Shown: piece by piece, positions 40,533-49,241 of the stretch
Position numbering within the stretch: the first letter of the stretch is position 1
Layout of the letters: each line of letters opens with the position of its first letter
Origin: Paenibacillus rhizophilus
GTDB lineage: Bacteria; Bacillota; Bacilli; Paenibacillales; Paenibacillaceae
Assembly: GCF_003854965.1 (NCBI RefSeq)
Contig: NZ_RQPI01000011.1
Coordinates: 1 to 64,000 of the forward strand
Direction: 5' to 3'
DNA: 64,000 bases
Translations under genes and position numbers: made by a program
Notes under the pieces: generated by a model
What the model was told of the DNA's origin: nothing
The model's database searches: none
What the model saw: the letters and a program-made list of their open reading frames with translations, nothing else

Positions 40533-42552
40533 CCGGGGCATGATCCGGCAAAATCTCAGGCAGCACTCCTGGATCGCCGCCGTGTACCTGCTCGGTCTGC
40601 TGTTCGCGCTGCCGCTGCAAATGTTCCTTGGCGGAAATCCCGATACGCCGCCGCAGAAGGTGAAAGATCTGTTCTTCATCAGCGGATCGCTGCCGATGCT
40701 GTTCACGCTGTCGCTGCCGGTGGCCGCCGGTCTGCTGCTGTTTCGCTACCTTCAGCACAAAGGGGCGGCGGACATGGCGCACAGTCTACCGCTTCGCCGG
40801 CAGCATCTGCTGACGGTCCAGCTGTTCAGCGGCTTCATTCTGCTGCTCGTTCCGGTGTGGCTTACGGCGCTGGCCGCCGGCGTGGTGCAAAGCTGGGACG
40901 GCAACATGTTCCTGTACAGCGGTGCGGATGTCTGGTCCTGGGGAGCTATAGTCAGCGTGTTAACGCTGTTCCTGTTCACCCTGACCGCTTTCGTCGGCAT
41001 ATGCCTCGGTCTTACTGTGCTGCAGGGCATCGTCGTCTATATTTTGCTGATTTTGCCCGCCGTACTCTCGCAAATGGTTTTTTACCATTTATCCATCTAC
41101 CTGTACGGGTTCCCGTACCAGAACAGCATGAGAGGCATAGATTATTGGTCGCCGTTTCTACACATGATGGAAATAACTTCCAAGCCTTATACCTGGGGCG
41201 AGCTGGGCATCTACGCGGCTTTGATCGTTCTGTTCGTCCTGCTGTCCTATCTGCTGTACCGCAAGCGGCATGTGGAAACGGCGGGCCAGGCGATGGCCTT
41301 TACGTACTTCAATCCGCTGTTTAAAGGCGGAGTCATGCTGTCTGCCATGCTGATTTCCGGCACTTACTTTGCCCAAATGCGCCCCGGACTCAGCGGCTGG
41401 TCGTTCACGGGCTTCGCTCTCGGGGCCGTTATCGGCTATGCCGGAGCGGAAATGGTCATCCGGAAATCGTGGCAAATCCTGAACCGGAAGCTGCCCTTGC
41501 GGTTTGCGGGTTACGCGGTTGTTCTCGGACTGCTGCTGTACCTTCCCGTATCGCCCCTGACCGGCTTTGAAACGAGAGTGCCCGCTGCCGACAAGGTCGC
41601 CAGGATATACGCCGGAAGCAATTACCAGGCTTATACGGATTCGCAATCGGCGCCTGTAAGCAATGTTGACTACTACACAATAGGCAGTCCTTACAAGGGG
41701 GTAGACCCGTTCTCTTCGGACTCCGCCTATATAACGAATGTCCGCAAGCTTCATGAAGCGCTTGTGCAGGTGCGGCCGGGTGACGGGGAGGACCGTTACA
41801 AGGTTTACACGGGACGAAAATTATTCGGCTATACCTTGGTCTATGAGCTGAAGGATGGACACAAGATTACCAGACAGTACAATGTGCCGCAGGCCGGTTT
41901 CGAGCCCGAACTTAAAGCGGTGATGGAATCTCCCGAATTCAAGCGGACCGAATATCTTCTGCCGCTGCTTGACAAGCCGATCTCGAACATCCAGGTAAGT
42001 TCCGGCGTCAGGAGTGTCACGATCTCGGACCCGGCGGATATCGCGGCGTTCAAGGAGCTTCTGAAGAAAGAGATTCTGAACATGTCCTTTGAAGACCAGA
42101 CGGACGACGCGGTCCCGCTAGCCACAATCCGTGTTGCCACGGAAGAATCGATGAAGCATCCTTATTCGGGGTATTTGTTCGAAGGCTACAACTGGAAACC
42201 GTCTTTTCATGAACTGGGAGCGTGGCTTGAACAAAAAGGCTATGCGGAAAAGGTCAAAATCAAGGCGGATGACCTGCTGTCAGTTGAAGTGGCGAAGCAA
42301 AGCGGCGAAGACGTTCTTCCTAAGGGCGTCAATTACGACCCGGAGGCGCATCTCAGGTTTGCTAGGGAAAAGGGACGGTCCGTTATTGTCAAGGACAAGG
42401 CGCGGATTGACGATATTTTGAAAATACGGCGGAGTTATTCGGCCGAAAAGGGCTCGTATGTCGCGCTTCTGAAGTTCAAGAGCGGAAATAGCGACTTTTT
42501 CAGGCTGGATGCGTCGGAAATGACCCCTGAACTAAAAGGTTTGCTGCCCTAA
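40507..42552 (+). CDS. ABC transporter permease with C-terminal extracytoplasmic domain
   Basis: This 681-residue protein has about eight to nine membrane helices in its N-terminal half (to about 355). A large hydrophilic domain of about 325 residues follows the last helix (GYAVVLGLLLYLPVSPLTG) and lies outside. Membrane part and domain arrangement resemble the permeases encoded next to YtrA/YtrB-type genes in Paenibacillus and Bacillus. The hydrophilic domain carries no catalytic signature that I can see and could bind the signal or antibiotic. It starts inside the ATPase gene and is followed by a terminator. Confidence 0.82.
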   Translation: MTSRQFYFNRGMIRQNLRQHSWIAAVYLLGLLFALPLQMFLGGNPDTPPQKVKDLFFISGSLPMLFTLSLPVAAGLLLFRYLQHKGAADMAHSLPLRRQHLLTVQLFSGFILLLVPVWLTALAAGVVQSWDGNMFLYSGADVWSWGAIVSVLTLFLFTLTAFVGICLGLTVLQGIVVYILLILPAVLSQMVFYHLSIYLYGFPYQNSMRGIDYWSPFLHMMEITSKPYTWGELGIYAALIVLFVLLSYLLYRKRHVETAGQAMAFTYFNPLFKGGVMLSAMLISGTYFAQMRPGLSGWSFTGFALGAVIGYAGAEMVIRKSWQILNRKLPLRFAGYAVVLGLLLYLPVSPLTGFETRVPAADKVARIYAGSNYQAYTDSQSAPVSNVDYYTIGSPYKGVDPFSSDSAYITNVRKLHEALVQVRPGDGEDRYKVYTGRKLFGYTLVYELKDGHKITRQYNVPQAGFEPELKAVMESPEFKRTEYLLPLLDKPISNIQVSSGVRSVTISDPADIAAFKELLKKEILNMSFEDQTDDAVPLATIRVATEESMKHPYSGYLFEGYNWKPSFHELGAWLEQKGYAEKVKIKADDLLSVEVAKQSGEDVLPKGVNYDPEAHLRFAREKGRSVIVKDKARIDDILKIRRSYSAEKGSYVALLKFKSGNSDFFRLDASEMTPELKGLLP

Positions 42553-42598
42553 TTAGGCATTGGAAAAATCCGTCCGGTGCGTCGGCACGGCTCTGAAC

Positions 42599-42640
42599 GC
42601 TTCGTCCAAAACGGCTTACCGTTTCGGGCGAAGCTTTTTT
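42599..42640 (+). terminator. Terminator of the GntR-ABC operon
   Basis: GCTTCGTCC pairs with GGGCGAAGC, followed by TTTTTT. Confidence 0.85.
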
Positions 42641-42728
42641 CAGGATATAGCCTTCCGGACTGCCGTCGTTCTATTCACATTCTCTTACACGAGTAATGCG
42701 AATCCAATCCGTTGAATTGCGGCTGGAG

Positions 42729-42757
42729 TTAAACCCGGGAGCCGGGTATTATATAAT
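42729..42757 (+). promoter_or_regulatory. Probable promoter of the mug gene with spacer palindrome
   Basis: A perfect TATAAT (42752-42757) is preceded by a weak -35 TTAAAC 17 bp upstream. The palindrome ACCCGGGAGCCGGGT (42733-42747) fills the spacer and may bind a repressor. Confidence 0.5.
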
Positions 42758-42776
42758 CTAACGGAGGTGAACGGCC

Positions 42777-43298
42777 ATGAATCCGGTGGAGGATCATCTC
42801 GATTTCGGGCTGCAAATTGTATTCATCGGCTTTAACCCGAGTCTTCAGTCTGGAGAGGTCGGCCATCATTATGCGAATCCTCGAAACAATTTCTGGAGAA
42901 TTCTTTGTCGCAGCGGACTTACGCCGCGGCTGTACGAACCTTCCGAGGACGGCGAGCTGTTGAAGCTGGGCTACGGCTTCACCAATATTGTCGCCCGCCC
43001 TACCAGGGGAGCGGAGGATATTACGCGCGAGGAATATAAGGAAGGACGCGAACTGCTTCGCGCCAAGCTTGCAAAGTACCGACCGCAAATCGCTTGTTTC
43101 GTCGGCAAGGGCGTATATACGGAATTCAGCCGGAGGACGAAGGCCGAGTGGGGCTTTCAGTCCGGCGCCGAGCCGGCGGTGGATGGCGTGCGCGAATTTG
43201 TCGCACCTTCCTCCAGCGGGCTGGTGCGGATGCCGATGAATGAAATTGTCGGGATTTACCGGAAGCTGAATGAGGCGATCCGGGATCATATCTCATAA
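42777..43298 (+). CDS. mug: G/U mismatch-specific uracil-DNA glycosylase
   Basis: The 173-residue enzyme belongs to the Mug/TDG branch of the uracil-DNA glycosylases, which excise uracil or thymine from G-U/G-T mispairs. The active-site motif reads GFNPSLQSG (GINPG in E. coli Mug), then GHHYANPRNNFWR, and the minor-groove loop is PSSSGLVRM. The catalytic Asn is kept. GGAGGTG precedes the ATG. The following HAD gene starts 20 bp after the stop, so the two may be co-transcribed. Confidence 0.9.
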   Translation: MNPVEDHLDFGLQIVFIGFNPSLQSGEVGHHYANPRNNFWRILCRSGLTPRLYEPSEDGELLKLGYGFTNIVARPTRGAEDITREEYKEGRELLRAKLAKYRPQIACFVGKGVYTEFSRRTKAEWGFQSGAEPAVDGVREFVAPSSSGLVRMPMNEIVGIYRKLNEAIRDHIS

Positions 43299-43317
43299 TC
43301 GGGAGGCTATCCAATTC

Positions 43318-44070
43318 ATGAAGTACGAAGTCATTCTATTTGACGCGGACGATACGCTGTTCGACTACGGGCAGGCGGAGAGCTATGCGCTGCGGGAAGC
43401 TTTTAACCAGTTCGGTATGCCGTCGGTCTTTGAAGATTGTGCCTCCGCCTACAAAGAAATCAATAAGGCGCTGTGGAGAGATCTGGAGCTTGGGCTGATA
43501 TCCTCCGCCGAGCTGCGCGTGGAACGGTTCACTCGTCTGTTTGCCGCGCATGGCCTTGATCTGGACCCCGAGTCCTTCAGCGCGGCATATCTGCTCCATC
43601 TGGGAGCGGGGATCTTTCTGATCGAGGGGGCTGCGAACCTGAGCGGCGAACTTGCCGGGTGCCGTCTAGCGGTTATTACCAACGGGATCAAGGAAGTTCA
43701 ATACTCGCGCATTCAAGGCTCGGAACTGCGCGATACGTTCGCGCATATCATCATCTCCGAGGAGGTCGGAAGCCAGAAGCCGGAGCGGGGCATCTTCGAC
43801 CACGCTTTCGCCAGGCTGGGACTCACCGCCGAGGACAAGCGCAAAGTGCTGATCGTCGGCGATACGCTAACCTCGGACATTCAGGGCGGCATTTCCTACG
43901 GCATCGACACCTGCTGGTTCAACCCCTTGGGAAAGCCCGGAGACCCGGAAATTGTTCCGACCTATGAAATACGGGCATTGTCCGAACTGCCGCCCATTGT
44001 GGAGGGCAAAGCTCAGGGGGGGCTCCCAAGCGGCGGCGGAGGTCCGGGCAGGGAAGAGCCGATTTCCTGA
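43318..44070 (+). CDS. HAD-superfamily nucleotidase, YjjG/YfnB family
   Basis: This 250-residue HAD hydrolase has motif I DADDTLFDY (nucleophile Asp and acid Asp), motif II ITNG, motif III Lys in GSQKPERGIF and motif IV GDTLTSDIQGG, with the alpha-helical cap typical of YjjG. Members dephosphorylate nucleoside monophosphates, including damaged pyrimidines, which would suit the neighbouring DNA-repair glycosylase. I start at ATG 43318 (GGGAGG upstream). An in-frame start 16 codons earlier would overlap the mug gene. The last 25 residues are Gly/Pro-rich and non-conserved. Confidence 0.87.
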   Translation: MKYEVILFDADDTLFDYGQAESYALREAFNQFGMPSVFEDCASAYKEINKALWRDLELGLISSAELRVERFTRLFAAHGLDLDPESFSAAYLLHLGAGIFLIEGAANLSGELAGCRLAVITNGIKEVQYSRIQGSELRDTFAHIIISEEVGSQKPERGIFDHAFARLGLTAEDKRKVLIVGDTLTSDIQGGISYGIDTCWFNPLGKPGDPEIVPTYEIRALSELPPIVEGKAQGGLPSGGGGPGREEPIS

Positions 44071-44086
44071 GCAGGGATTTCCGCAG

Positions 44087-44132
44087 AAAAAGAGGATGAT
44101 CACGGACGTGTGCCCGGGGTCATCCTCTTTTT
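44087..44132. terminator. Bidirectional terminator between convergent genes
   Basis: AAAAAGAGGATGA (44087-44099) pairs with TCATCCTCTTTTT (44120-44132). It serves both the HAD gene and the convergent dioxygenase gene. Confidence 0.9.
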
Positions 44133-44146
44133 CTTGAAAATCGGGT

Positions 44147-45118
44147 TTAGCGGCGTGTATCCAGCGGCTTTAGCAATCCCTCGATTTGCCCGCGTTTCGG
44201 CTCAAGGAACGGAGGGAGCGCCAGCGATTCACCGAGCCGGTCGGCAGACTCGTCCGTATCGAAGCCCGGCCCGTCCGTAGCCAGCTCAAACAAAATGCCG
44301 TTCGGCTCGCGGAAGTACAGGGAACGGAAATAGAAGCGGTCAACAAATCCGGAATTAGGCAGGCTTGCGGAGCGGAGGAGCTCAATCCACAGCTTAAGCT
44401 CCTCTTCGTTGTCCACCCGGAAGGCGACATGATGCACCCCGCCCCGGCCCAAATGCTCAGCCGGCAGATCATTGCGCTCTTCGACATGCACCTCGGCGCC
44501 CGAGCCGCCTTCGCCGGTCTCGAACACGATGACGTCCGGCTGGCCCGGGACAGCCGAAGGGTAGGCGCCCCTGCGCCGGAATCCGAGGAGCTGCTCCAGC
44601 ACGGCTGCAGTCGGTCCGGCGTTCTCCACCGTCAGATGCGCCGGCCCAAGTCCGGCGATGGCGTATTCGGCCGGAACGGGGCCTTTTGCCCACGGGCGGC
44701 CGCCTGCGACGCCTTGATTGTTCTCATCCGAGACGAGGATGAGCCGCTGCCCTTCGGGATCGCGGAAGAACAGCGTTAGCCGCCCGCCGCGGTCCGTAAT
44801 CTCTCCGTGCTTGATCCCGTATTGTCCGAGCCGCTCCTGCCAATATTCCAAAGCGGCATCGGAGGGAACCCGCAGCGACAGAGCGGAGATGCTGTTATTG
44901 CCGTCCCGGTTACGGCCCGCCATCGGAATTTCAAAGAATGTAACCTCGGTGCCGGGACTTCCTTTTTCATCGCCGTAAAATAAGTGGTAGACGGAGGTAT
45001 CGTCCTGGTTGACCGTTTTTTTGACCAGACGCAGGCCGAGAACCTCGGTGTAAAATTTGAAGTTCTCCGGCGCTTTGGCCGTAATGGCGGAAACATGGTG
45101 AAGTCCTTTGAGTTCCAT
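44147..45118 (-). CDS. Ring-cleaving dioxygenase (VOC/glyoxalase superfamily, MhqO-like)
   Basis: The 323-residue protein holds two vicinal-oxygen-chelate modules (about 1-140 and 150-315). Likely metal ligands are His8 (LHHVSAIT), a His in GGVHHVAFR and a Glu in GILFELATDGPGF. The length and the start LKGLHHVSAITAKAP match the MhqO/MhqA dioxygenases that open hydroquinone- and catechol-type rings in Bacillus quinone stress. The ATG at 45118 has GGAGGTG 6 nt upstream; a GTG three codons earlier lacks spacing. A palindrome in its promoter suggests repressor control. Confidence 0.88.
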   Translation of the reverse strand: MELKGLHHVSAITAKAPENFKFYTEVLGLRLVKKTVNQDDTSVYHLFYGDEKGSPGTEVTFFEIPMAGRNRDGNNSISALSLRVPSDAALEYWQERLGQYGIKHGEITDRGGRLTLFFRDPEGQRLILVSDENNQGVAGGRPWAKGPVPAEYAIAGLGPAHLTVENAGPTAAVLEQLLGFRRRGAYPSAVPGQPDVIVFETGEGGSGAEVHVEERNDLPAEHLGRGGVHHVAFRVDNEEELKLWIELLRSASLPNSGFVDRFYFRSLYFREPNGILFELATDGPGFDTDESADRLGESLALPPFLEPKRGQIEGLLKPLDTRR

Positions 45119-45177
45119 GCGAAACACCTCCAGTTTTTATGTTGATAATTTTATATACTAAAAGTTGAGTTGCTTTA

Positions 45178-45206
45178 ATTTTAATAGTTAACTAAGTATT
45201 TTTCAA
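45178..45206 (-). promoter_or_regulatory. Promoter of the dioxygenase gene with a palindrome in the spacer
   Basis: On the minus strand TTGAAA (45206-45201) and TAAAAT (45183-45178) are 17 bp apart. The spacer contains the perfect palindrome TAGTTAACTA (45185-45194), a good place for a MarR-type repressor. Confidence 0.6.
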
Positions 45207-45374
45207 CTGCTTATTTTATGAAAGTGATGTCATCCAATCGTTCAGAGCAGAGAGAACGGAGTGAAGGTTCTAAGCCCGGCGCTTCGTTTAGGGACTGGCG
45301 CCTTTCGCTTCTGGCGGCTTCCTATCAATCTGTGGTATATTAAATGGAATAAAACCAAAGTAAGGAGCTTGGAA

Positions 45375-46307
45375 ATGGAAAAAACATTGATCTTTGGACA
45401 CAAAAATCCCGACACTGATACGATTTGCTCCGCCATCGCCTACGCCGCGCTCAAAAAAGAGCTGGGCTGGGACGCTGAAGCCGTCCGCCTCGGCGAAGTC
45501 GGCTCCGAAACGAAATATGCCCTGGACCATTTCGGCGTGGAAGCTCCGCGTCTGGTCGAGAATGTGGCCGGCGAAGCGAAACAGGTTATTCTTGTCGACC
45601 ATAACGAGCGCCAGCAGAGCGCGAACGACATCGACCAGGTGCGCGTCGTTGAGGTTATCGACCATCACCGGATCGCCAACTTCGAAACGGCTCATCCGCT
45701 GTACTACCGCGCAGAGCCGGTAGGCTGCACCGCAACGATACTGAAGAAGCTCTACAAGGAGAACGGAGTGGAGATTTCGAAGCCGGTAGCGGGACTTATG
45801 CTGTCCGCCATCGTGTCCGACTCCCTGCTGTTCAAATCCCCGACCTGCACGGAAGAGGATGTAGCCGCCGCCAAGGAACTGGCGGAAATCGCCGGCGTGG
45901 ACGCGGACAGCTACGGTCTGAGCATGCTGAAGGCCGGAGCGGACCTGAGCGACAAGAGCATCGATACGCTGCTTAACCTGGACGCGAAGGAATTTACAAT
46001 GGGCGACAAGAAGGTGGTTATCGCCCAGGTCAACGCGATTGACACGAACGATGTGCTGTCCCGCCAGGCCGAGCTTGAGGGCGCCCTGCAGGGCATTATC
46101 GACGAGAAGGGGCTTGATCTGTTCCTGTTCGTTGTAACGGACATCCTGAACAGCGATTCCGTCGGCGTCGCGCTGGGCAGCGCGGCAGGGGCCGTCGAGC
46201 AAGCTTACAATGTGAAGCTGGACGGCAACAAGGCCGTGCTCAAAGGCGTCGTTTCCCGCAAATCGCAGATCGTGCCGGTGCTTACCGAAACGATTTCCAA
46301 GCTGTAG
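45375..46307 (+). CDS. ppaC: Manganese-dependent inorganic pyrophosphatase
   Basis: The 310-residue protein is the family II (DHH) pyrophosphatase, which splits the pyrophosphate released by biosynthesis. Motifs are [23 protein letters not shown] and the DHH signature in EVIDHHRI, with the C-terminal DHHA2 part ending in [12 protein letters not shown]. The length is normal for this family. The start is ATG 45375 behind TAAGGAG; the open frame reaches 38 codons further upstream without support. It is monocistronic, with an extended -10 TGTGGTATATT about 30 bp upstream and a terminator after it. Confidence 0.95.
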   Translation: MEKTLIFGHKNPDTDTICSAIAYAALKKELGWDAEAVRLGEVGSETKYALDHFGVEAPRLVENVAGEAKQVILVDHNERQQSANDIDQVRVVEVIDHHRIANFETAHPLYYRAEPVGCTATILKKLYKENGVEISKPVAGLMLSAIVSDSLLFKSPTCTEEDVAAAKELAEIAGVDADSYGLSMLKAGADLSDKSIDTLLNLDAKEFTMGDKKVVIAQVNAIDTNDVLSRQAELEGALQGIIDEKGLDLFLFVVTDILNSDSVGVALGSAAGAVEQAYNVKLDGNKAVLKGVVSRKSQIVPVLTETISKL

Positions 46308-46390
46308 GTTTAAACAATAAAATTTTTCGCCCGCACAGCTATCGGACAGGCCTCAAAGCCGTGTCTCCGCTCCGCGGGAATGATGCGCGC

Positions 46391-46432
46391 AGGGAATCCC
46401 GGCAGCCGTTACCGGCCAGGGATTCCCTTTTC
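46391..46432 (+). terminator. Terminator after ppaC
   Basis: AGGGAATCCCGG pairs with CCAGGGATTCCCT (one mismatch), followed by TTTT. Confidence 0.75.
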
Positions 46433-46469
46433 GCTATACAGGCTCTTGATTAAAGCTGCCCCAAACCGA

Positions 46470-46498
46470 TTGCCTGTTGGATTTTCGATTGGTACAAT
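46470..46498 (+). promoter_or_regulatory. Promoter of the Rrf2 regulator gene
   Basis: TTGCCT (46470-46475) and TACAAT (46493-46498) have a 17-bp spacer and lie 32 bp upstream of the start codon. Confidence 0.6.
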
Positions 46499-46529
46499 TA
46501 AAGGGACTCAATGAAGGGAGGAGACTGGG

Positions 46530-46964
46530 ATGACCAAACGCAATATAGGCTCCCTGCAATATAAATCGTTCGGTCTGGCCCTTCAGGCGCTGGTGGTGCT
46601 TGCCAAGGACGGGGGGACCTGTCCCAGCTGCGAGATCGCCAAGATGATGTCGTACGAGCCGACGCTGCTCCGCCGAATTCTGGCCAAGCTGGCGAAGGAG
46701 TCCATCCTGGTCACCCGGGAAGGGCGGGATGGGGGATATGCGCTGAACAAGGCGCCCGACCAGCTGACGCTGGCCGAAGTATACCGCGCGCTGGAAGTAG
46801 GAGAAGCCCGTCATGAGGCGGTCAGCGGCACGATGTGCGTGAGTGATTTCGGGACTCAGATGAAGACGGCATGCTGCGGCATTTTGGAAGAGGTCGACCG
46901 AAGCGTCACCGAGGTGCTGAAAAATTATACGGTTGCCGACGTCGTTCGAAAAGCGGGATATTGA
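46530..46964 (+). CDS. Rrf2-family transcriptional regulator
   Basis: This 144-residue winged-helix regulator has the Rrf2 core (SFGLALQALVVLAK, EIAKMMSYEPTLLRRILAKL, LVTREGRDGGYALNK, LTLAEVYRALE). It has a CPSC pair at about residues 31-34, in place of ordinary residues before the recognition helix, and C102, C115 and C116 in the C-terminal region. The spacing differs from the CX6-9CX5-6C cluster of IscR/NsrR, so an Fe-S cluster is uncertain and thiol sensing is an alternative. Its stop codon overlaps the -35 of the nitroreductase promoter, which carries an inverted repeat; control of that gene is likely. Confidence 0.85.
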   Translation: MTKRNIGSLQYKSFGLALQALVVLAKDGGTCPSCEIAKMMSYEPTLLRRILAKLAKESILVTREGRDGGYALNKAPDQLTLAEVYRALEVGEARHEAVSGTMCVSDFGTQMKTACCGILEEVDRSVTEVLKNYTVADVVRKAGY

Positions 46965-47018
46965 CAGTTCGCTTTTTATTGTTTTATACTGTGCATATTA
47001 AACAACAGTTAAATATGC
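46961..47018 (+). promoter_or_regulatory. Nitroreductase promoter and putative Rrf2 operator
   Basis: TTGACA (46961-46966) and TATACT (46985-46990) have an 18-bp spacer. Right after the -10 lies an inverted repeat, GCATATT (46993-46999) with AATATGC (47012-47018), covering the likely start of transcription. Confidence 0.65.
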
Positions 47019-47148
47019 GGCGGATCACTGGAAGGCGATATATTTTTTTGGCTTTAACTGTGCTGTTATACACACAGAATTAAAGGTGGGAGCAGCAGCC
47101 GCCCGGCCCGGCCGGCGGAATTATTTTTCATTCAGGAGGCAACCAACT

Positions 47149-47796
47149 ATGGAAACGCAAGTAAAAAACAGCCTGTCTTTCAGCCAAGTGATTCAGGAAC
47201 GCCATTCGGTGAGAAAATACGATTCTTCCCGGAAAATGTCCGATGAAGAGATCAATGATCTGCTAAGCGATGCCGTCCTGGCTCCGTCCTCTTCCAATCT
47301 TCAGCCTTGGCGTTTCATCGTCATTACAGATCAGGCGCTCAAGGAGCAGCTGCTGCCGATCGCGCATAACCAGCGGCAAGTTGTGGAAGCATCCGCCATT
47401 ATTGCCGTGCTTGGCGACCTCGAAGCCTACCGAAACGTGGATAAGATTTGGGACTCGGCAGTAGAGGCCGGTCACGCGACGACGGAAGTGCGGAATATGA
47501 TGGTGGAGAACAGCTGGAATGCATACTCCGCGCTCAGCCGGGAGAAGCAGAAGGAAATCGCGCTGGTGGACGGAGGTTTAATCTCCATGCAGCTGATGCT
47601 GGCCGCGAAGGCGAAAGGCTATGACACAGTGCCTATGGGCGGCTACAATGCCGATCAATTCCGCGAGATGTTCCAGATTCCGCAGCGCTATGCGACCGTT
47701 ATGCTGATTGCAGTAGGCCATGCCGAGGCCGCAGGCCGCCAGACCACGCGCCTGCCGCTCGAAGATGTAGTCCAGTTCAACGGATTCAAGGGCTGA
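47149..47796 (+). CDS. Nitroreductase family protein
   Basis: The 215-residue FMN-dependent oxidoreductase has RHSVRKYDSSRKM (FMN phosphate contact), APSSSNLQPWRFIV and the C-terminal PMGGYNADQFREMF segment with a final R in GRQTTRLPLEDVV. It resembles the Bacillus YdgI/YodC group that reduces nitro- or quinone compounds with NAD(P)H. The start is ATG 47149, with AGGAGG 9 nt upstream; a longer frame from 47086 is not supported. It sits behind the Rrf2 gene and a palindromic operator. Together with the ring-cleaving dioxygenase nearby it suggests defence against electrophiles. Confidence 0.9.
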   Translation: METQVKNSLSFSQVIQERHSVRKYDSSRKMSDEEINDLLSDAVLAPSSSNLQPWRFIVITDQALKEQLLPIAHNQRQVVEASAIIAVLGDLEAYRNVDKIWDSAVEAGHATTEVRNMMVENSWNAYSALSREKQKEIALVDGGLISMQLMLAAKAKGYDTVPMGGYNADQFREMFQIPQRYATVMLIAVGHAEAAGRQTTRLPLEDVVQFNGFKG

Positions 47797-47816
47797 ATCC
47801 CATCCGGCGCCAATCC

Positions 47817-47876
47817 CCGCCGCCTTCCGGAAGGCGGCGGTTAATACGAACCCCCGCCAAACCGGCGGGGGTTCGT
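47817..47876 (+). terminator. Two consecutive GC-rich hairpins after the nitroreductase gene
   Basis: A 12-bp stem CCGCCGCCTTCC/GGAAGGCGGCGG (47817-47840) is followed by ACGAACCCCCGCC/GGCGGGGGTTCGT (47846-47876). Neither has a strong T-run, but their position suggests a terminator or transcript-end stabiliser. Confidence 0.6.
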
Positions 47877-47995
47877 TAGCGTCCGGCGCGATTTCGCTAT
47901 TAGAGCCCTTTCTGCTACAATTTTGGTAAGGCGGCAAAGGCAGCTTTAGACGCGAAAAAACGACGGAAAGCTTTTGAACAGGAGGCTGAAGCGCA

Positions 47996-48694
47996 ATGAT
48001 TAAGGTGTATATTGCTGAATCGGTCCACCGCTTTGACCATGGTTGGCTGAAGGGAAGCCATATTTTTTCCTTCGGCGAATATTATGATCCGGCCAATACT
48101 GCTTTCGGCCCCATGCGTGTATGCAATGACGACACCATCGCACCGGGAAGAGGCTTCGGAGCCCATCCGCACAGCGATATGGAAATTGTCTCCATCGTTC
48201 TCTCCGGCGTGCTTCGCCATGAAGACAATCTGGGCAATGTCGCGGAGAGTTCCTTTGGCGGTATCCAGCGGATGTCGGCCGGCACCGGGGTCATCCATAC
48301 CGAGCACAATCCGTCGGAGGATGAGCCGGTGCGGCTGCTCCAGCTCTGGTTCATGCCGGCCGTTCGCGGTTCCCGGCCTTCGTACCAGGCGGGAAAGTAC
48401 CGGACGGAGAAGCTTGATGGCGCTTTGGTGCCGGTAGTTTCCGCCGAAGGATCTGGTGAGATCGTCGATATCGGGCAGGATATGACGATTTATTTGGGGC
48501 GTTTGCGCGGCGGTCAGAATCTTGCGTTTCATCAGGAGCCGGGGCGCCGCATTTTTGTATATGTAATCGAAGGAAGTCTTGTGGTCGGCGGCAGCGCGCT
48601 GAATTCCGGGGATTCGGCGCGGATCGAAGATGAAGATACAATCTCGCTCGCGGCATCGGAGTCCGCTTTTGTGATGCTGGTCGATCTGCCGTAG
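47996..48694 (+). CDS. Pirin family protein
   Basis: The 232-residue bicupin has the conserved pirin metal site in the first cupin (GFGAHPHSDMEIVSIVLSG and VIHTEHNPSEDE, giving His, His, His and Glu). The second cupin (about 130-232) lacks ligands. It matches the YhhW/YhaK group, some of which act as quercetin 2,3-dioxygenases; redox-sensing or regulatory roles are alternatives. ACAGGAGGCTGAAG precedes the ATG. A small unknown gene follows 30 bp later. Confidence 0.9.
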   Translation: MIKVYIAESVHRFDHGWLKGSHIFSFGEYYDPANTAFGPMRVCNDDTIAPGRGFGAHPHSDMEIVSIVLSGVLRHEDNLGNVAESSFGGIQRMSAGTGVIHTEHNPSEDEPVRLLQLWFMPAVRGSRPSYQAGKYRTEKLDGALVPVVSAEGSGEIVDIGQDMTIYLGRLRGGQNLAFHQEPGRRIFVYVIEGSLVVGGSALNSGDSARIEDEDTISLAASESAFVMLVDLP

Positions 48695-48723
48695 GCGGTG
48701 AGGCATTAAATGAGGAGGTCCTT

Positions 48724-49056
48724 ATGATGAATCAGCGGGAAAGAGTATTGGTCAAACATGCCGTGACCGGACGCATGCTGCTGAGCAGCGCGGAAGGATT
48801 GACTTATGTCTTCAGCCGGGATGGCGAATTGACGCGAATTACGATCTGCGGTGTGCCGGCGGACAAGGGACAGGAGGTCCTGGCGCTGAAGGCGGAGCTG
48901 AACGTCCTTCGGTTCGAGGAGCCGGAGGGCGGGCCTGTCGTCAAGCATTGGTATTACGTTGGCGATAACCCGGTTGACTATGACGAAGCTTCGGGTTGTA
49001 TTACCGTGACCGCCCAGTCGGAAATCGAATACCGGCCCGACCAATATTGGGAGTGA
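48724..49056 (+). CDS. Hypothetical protein, 110 aa
   Basis: I do not recognise this family. The protein is small, soluble and acidic, and rich in beta-strand pattern (ITICGVPADKGQEVLALKAE, VVKHWYYVGDNPVDYDEA, CITVTAQSEIEYRPDQYWE). There is no signal peptide. AGGAGGTCCTT lies just before a double ATG. It probably forms a transcript with the pirin gene. Confidence 0.7.
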   Translation: MMNQRERVLVKHAVTGRMLLSSAEGLTYVFSRDGELTRITICGVPADKGQEVLALKAELNVLRFEEPEGGPVVKHWYYVGDNPVDYDEASGCITVTAQSEIEYRPDQYWE

Positions 49057-49168
49057 GCATCTGCTCACAGCACCGAAAATTACGCAAAACTTGTAACAGG
49101 GGAAGTTAGTATTCAGCCCTTTTGCTGCATGGATGAGCGGATTTATAGAGAAATTCGGTCAACAGGAA

Positions 49169-49192
49169 TTGACAATTGGTCAATTGTATACT
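49169..49192 (+). promoter_or_regulatory. Palindromic promoter element upstream of the leucine dehydrogenase gene
   Basis: TTGACA (49169-49174) overlaps a perfect inverted repeat, ACAATTG (49172-49178) with CAATTGT (49181-49187), which runs into TATACT (49187-49192). The -35 to -10 spacing is only 12 bp, so it is better read as an operator, or as a promoter with another -10. Confidence 0.5.
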
Positions 49193-49241
49193 AGTTTTGT
49201 TATGAAAGCTAACATTGGCAACATACAAAGGGACAGGAGAA

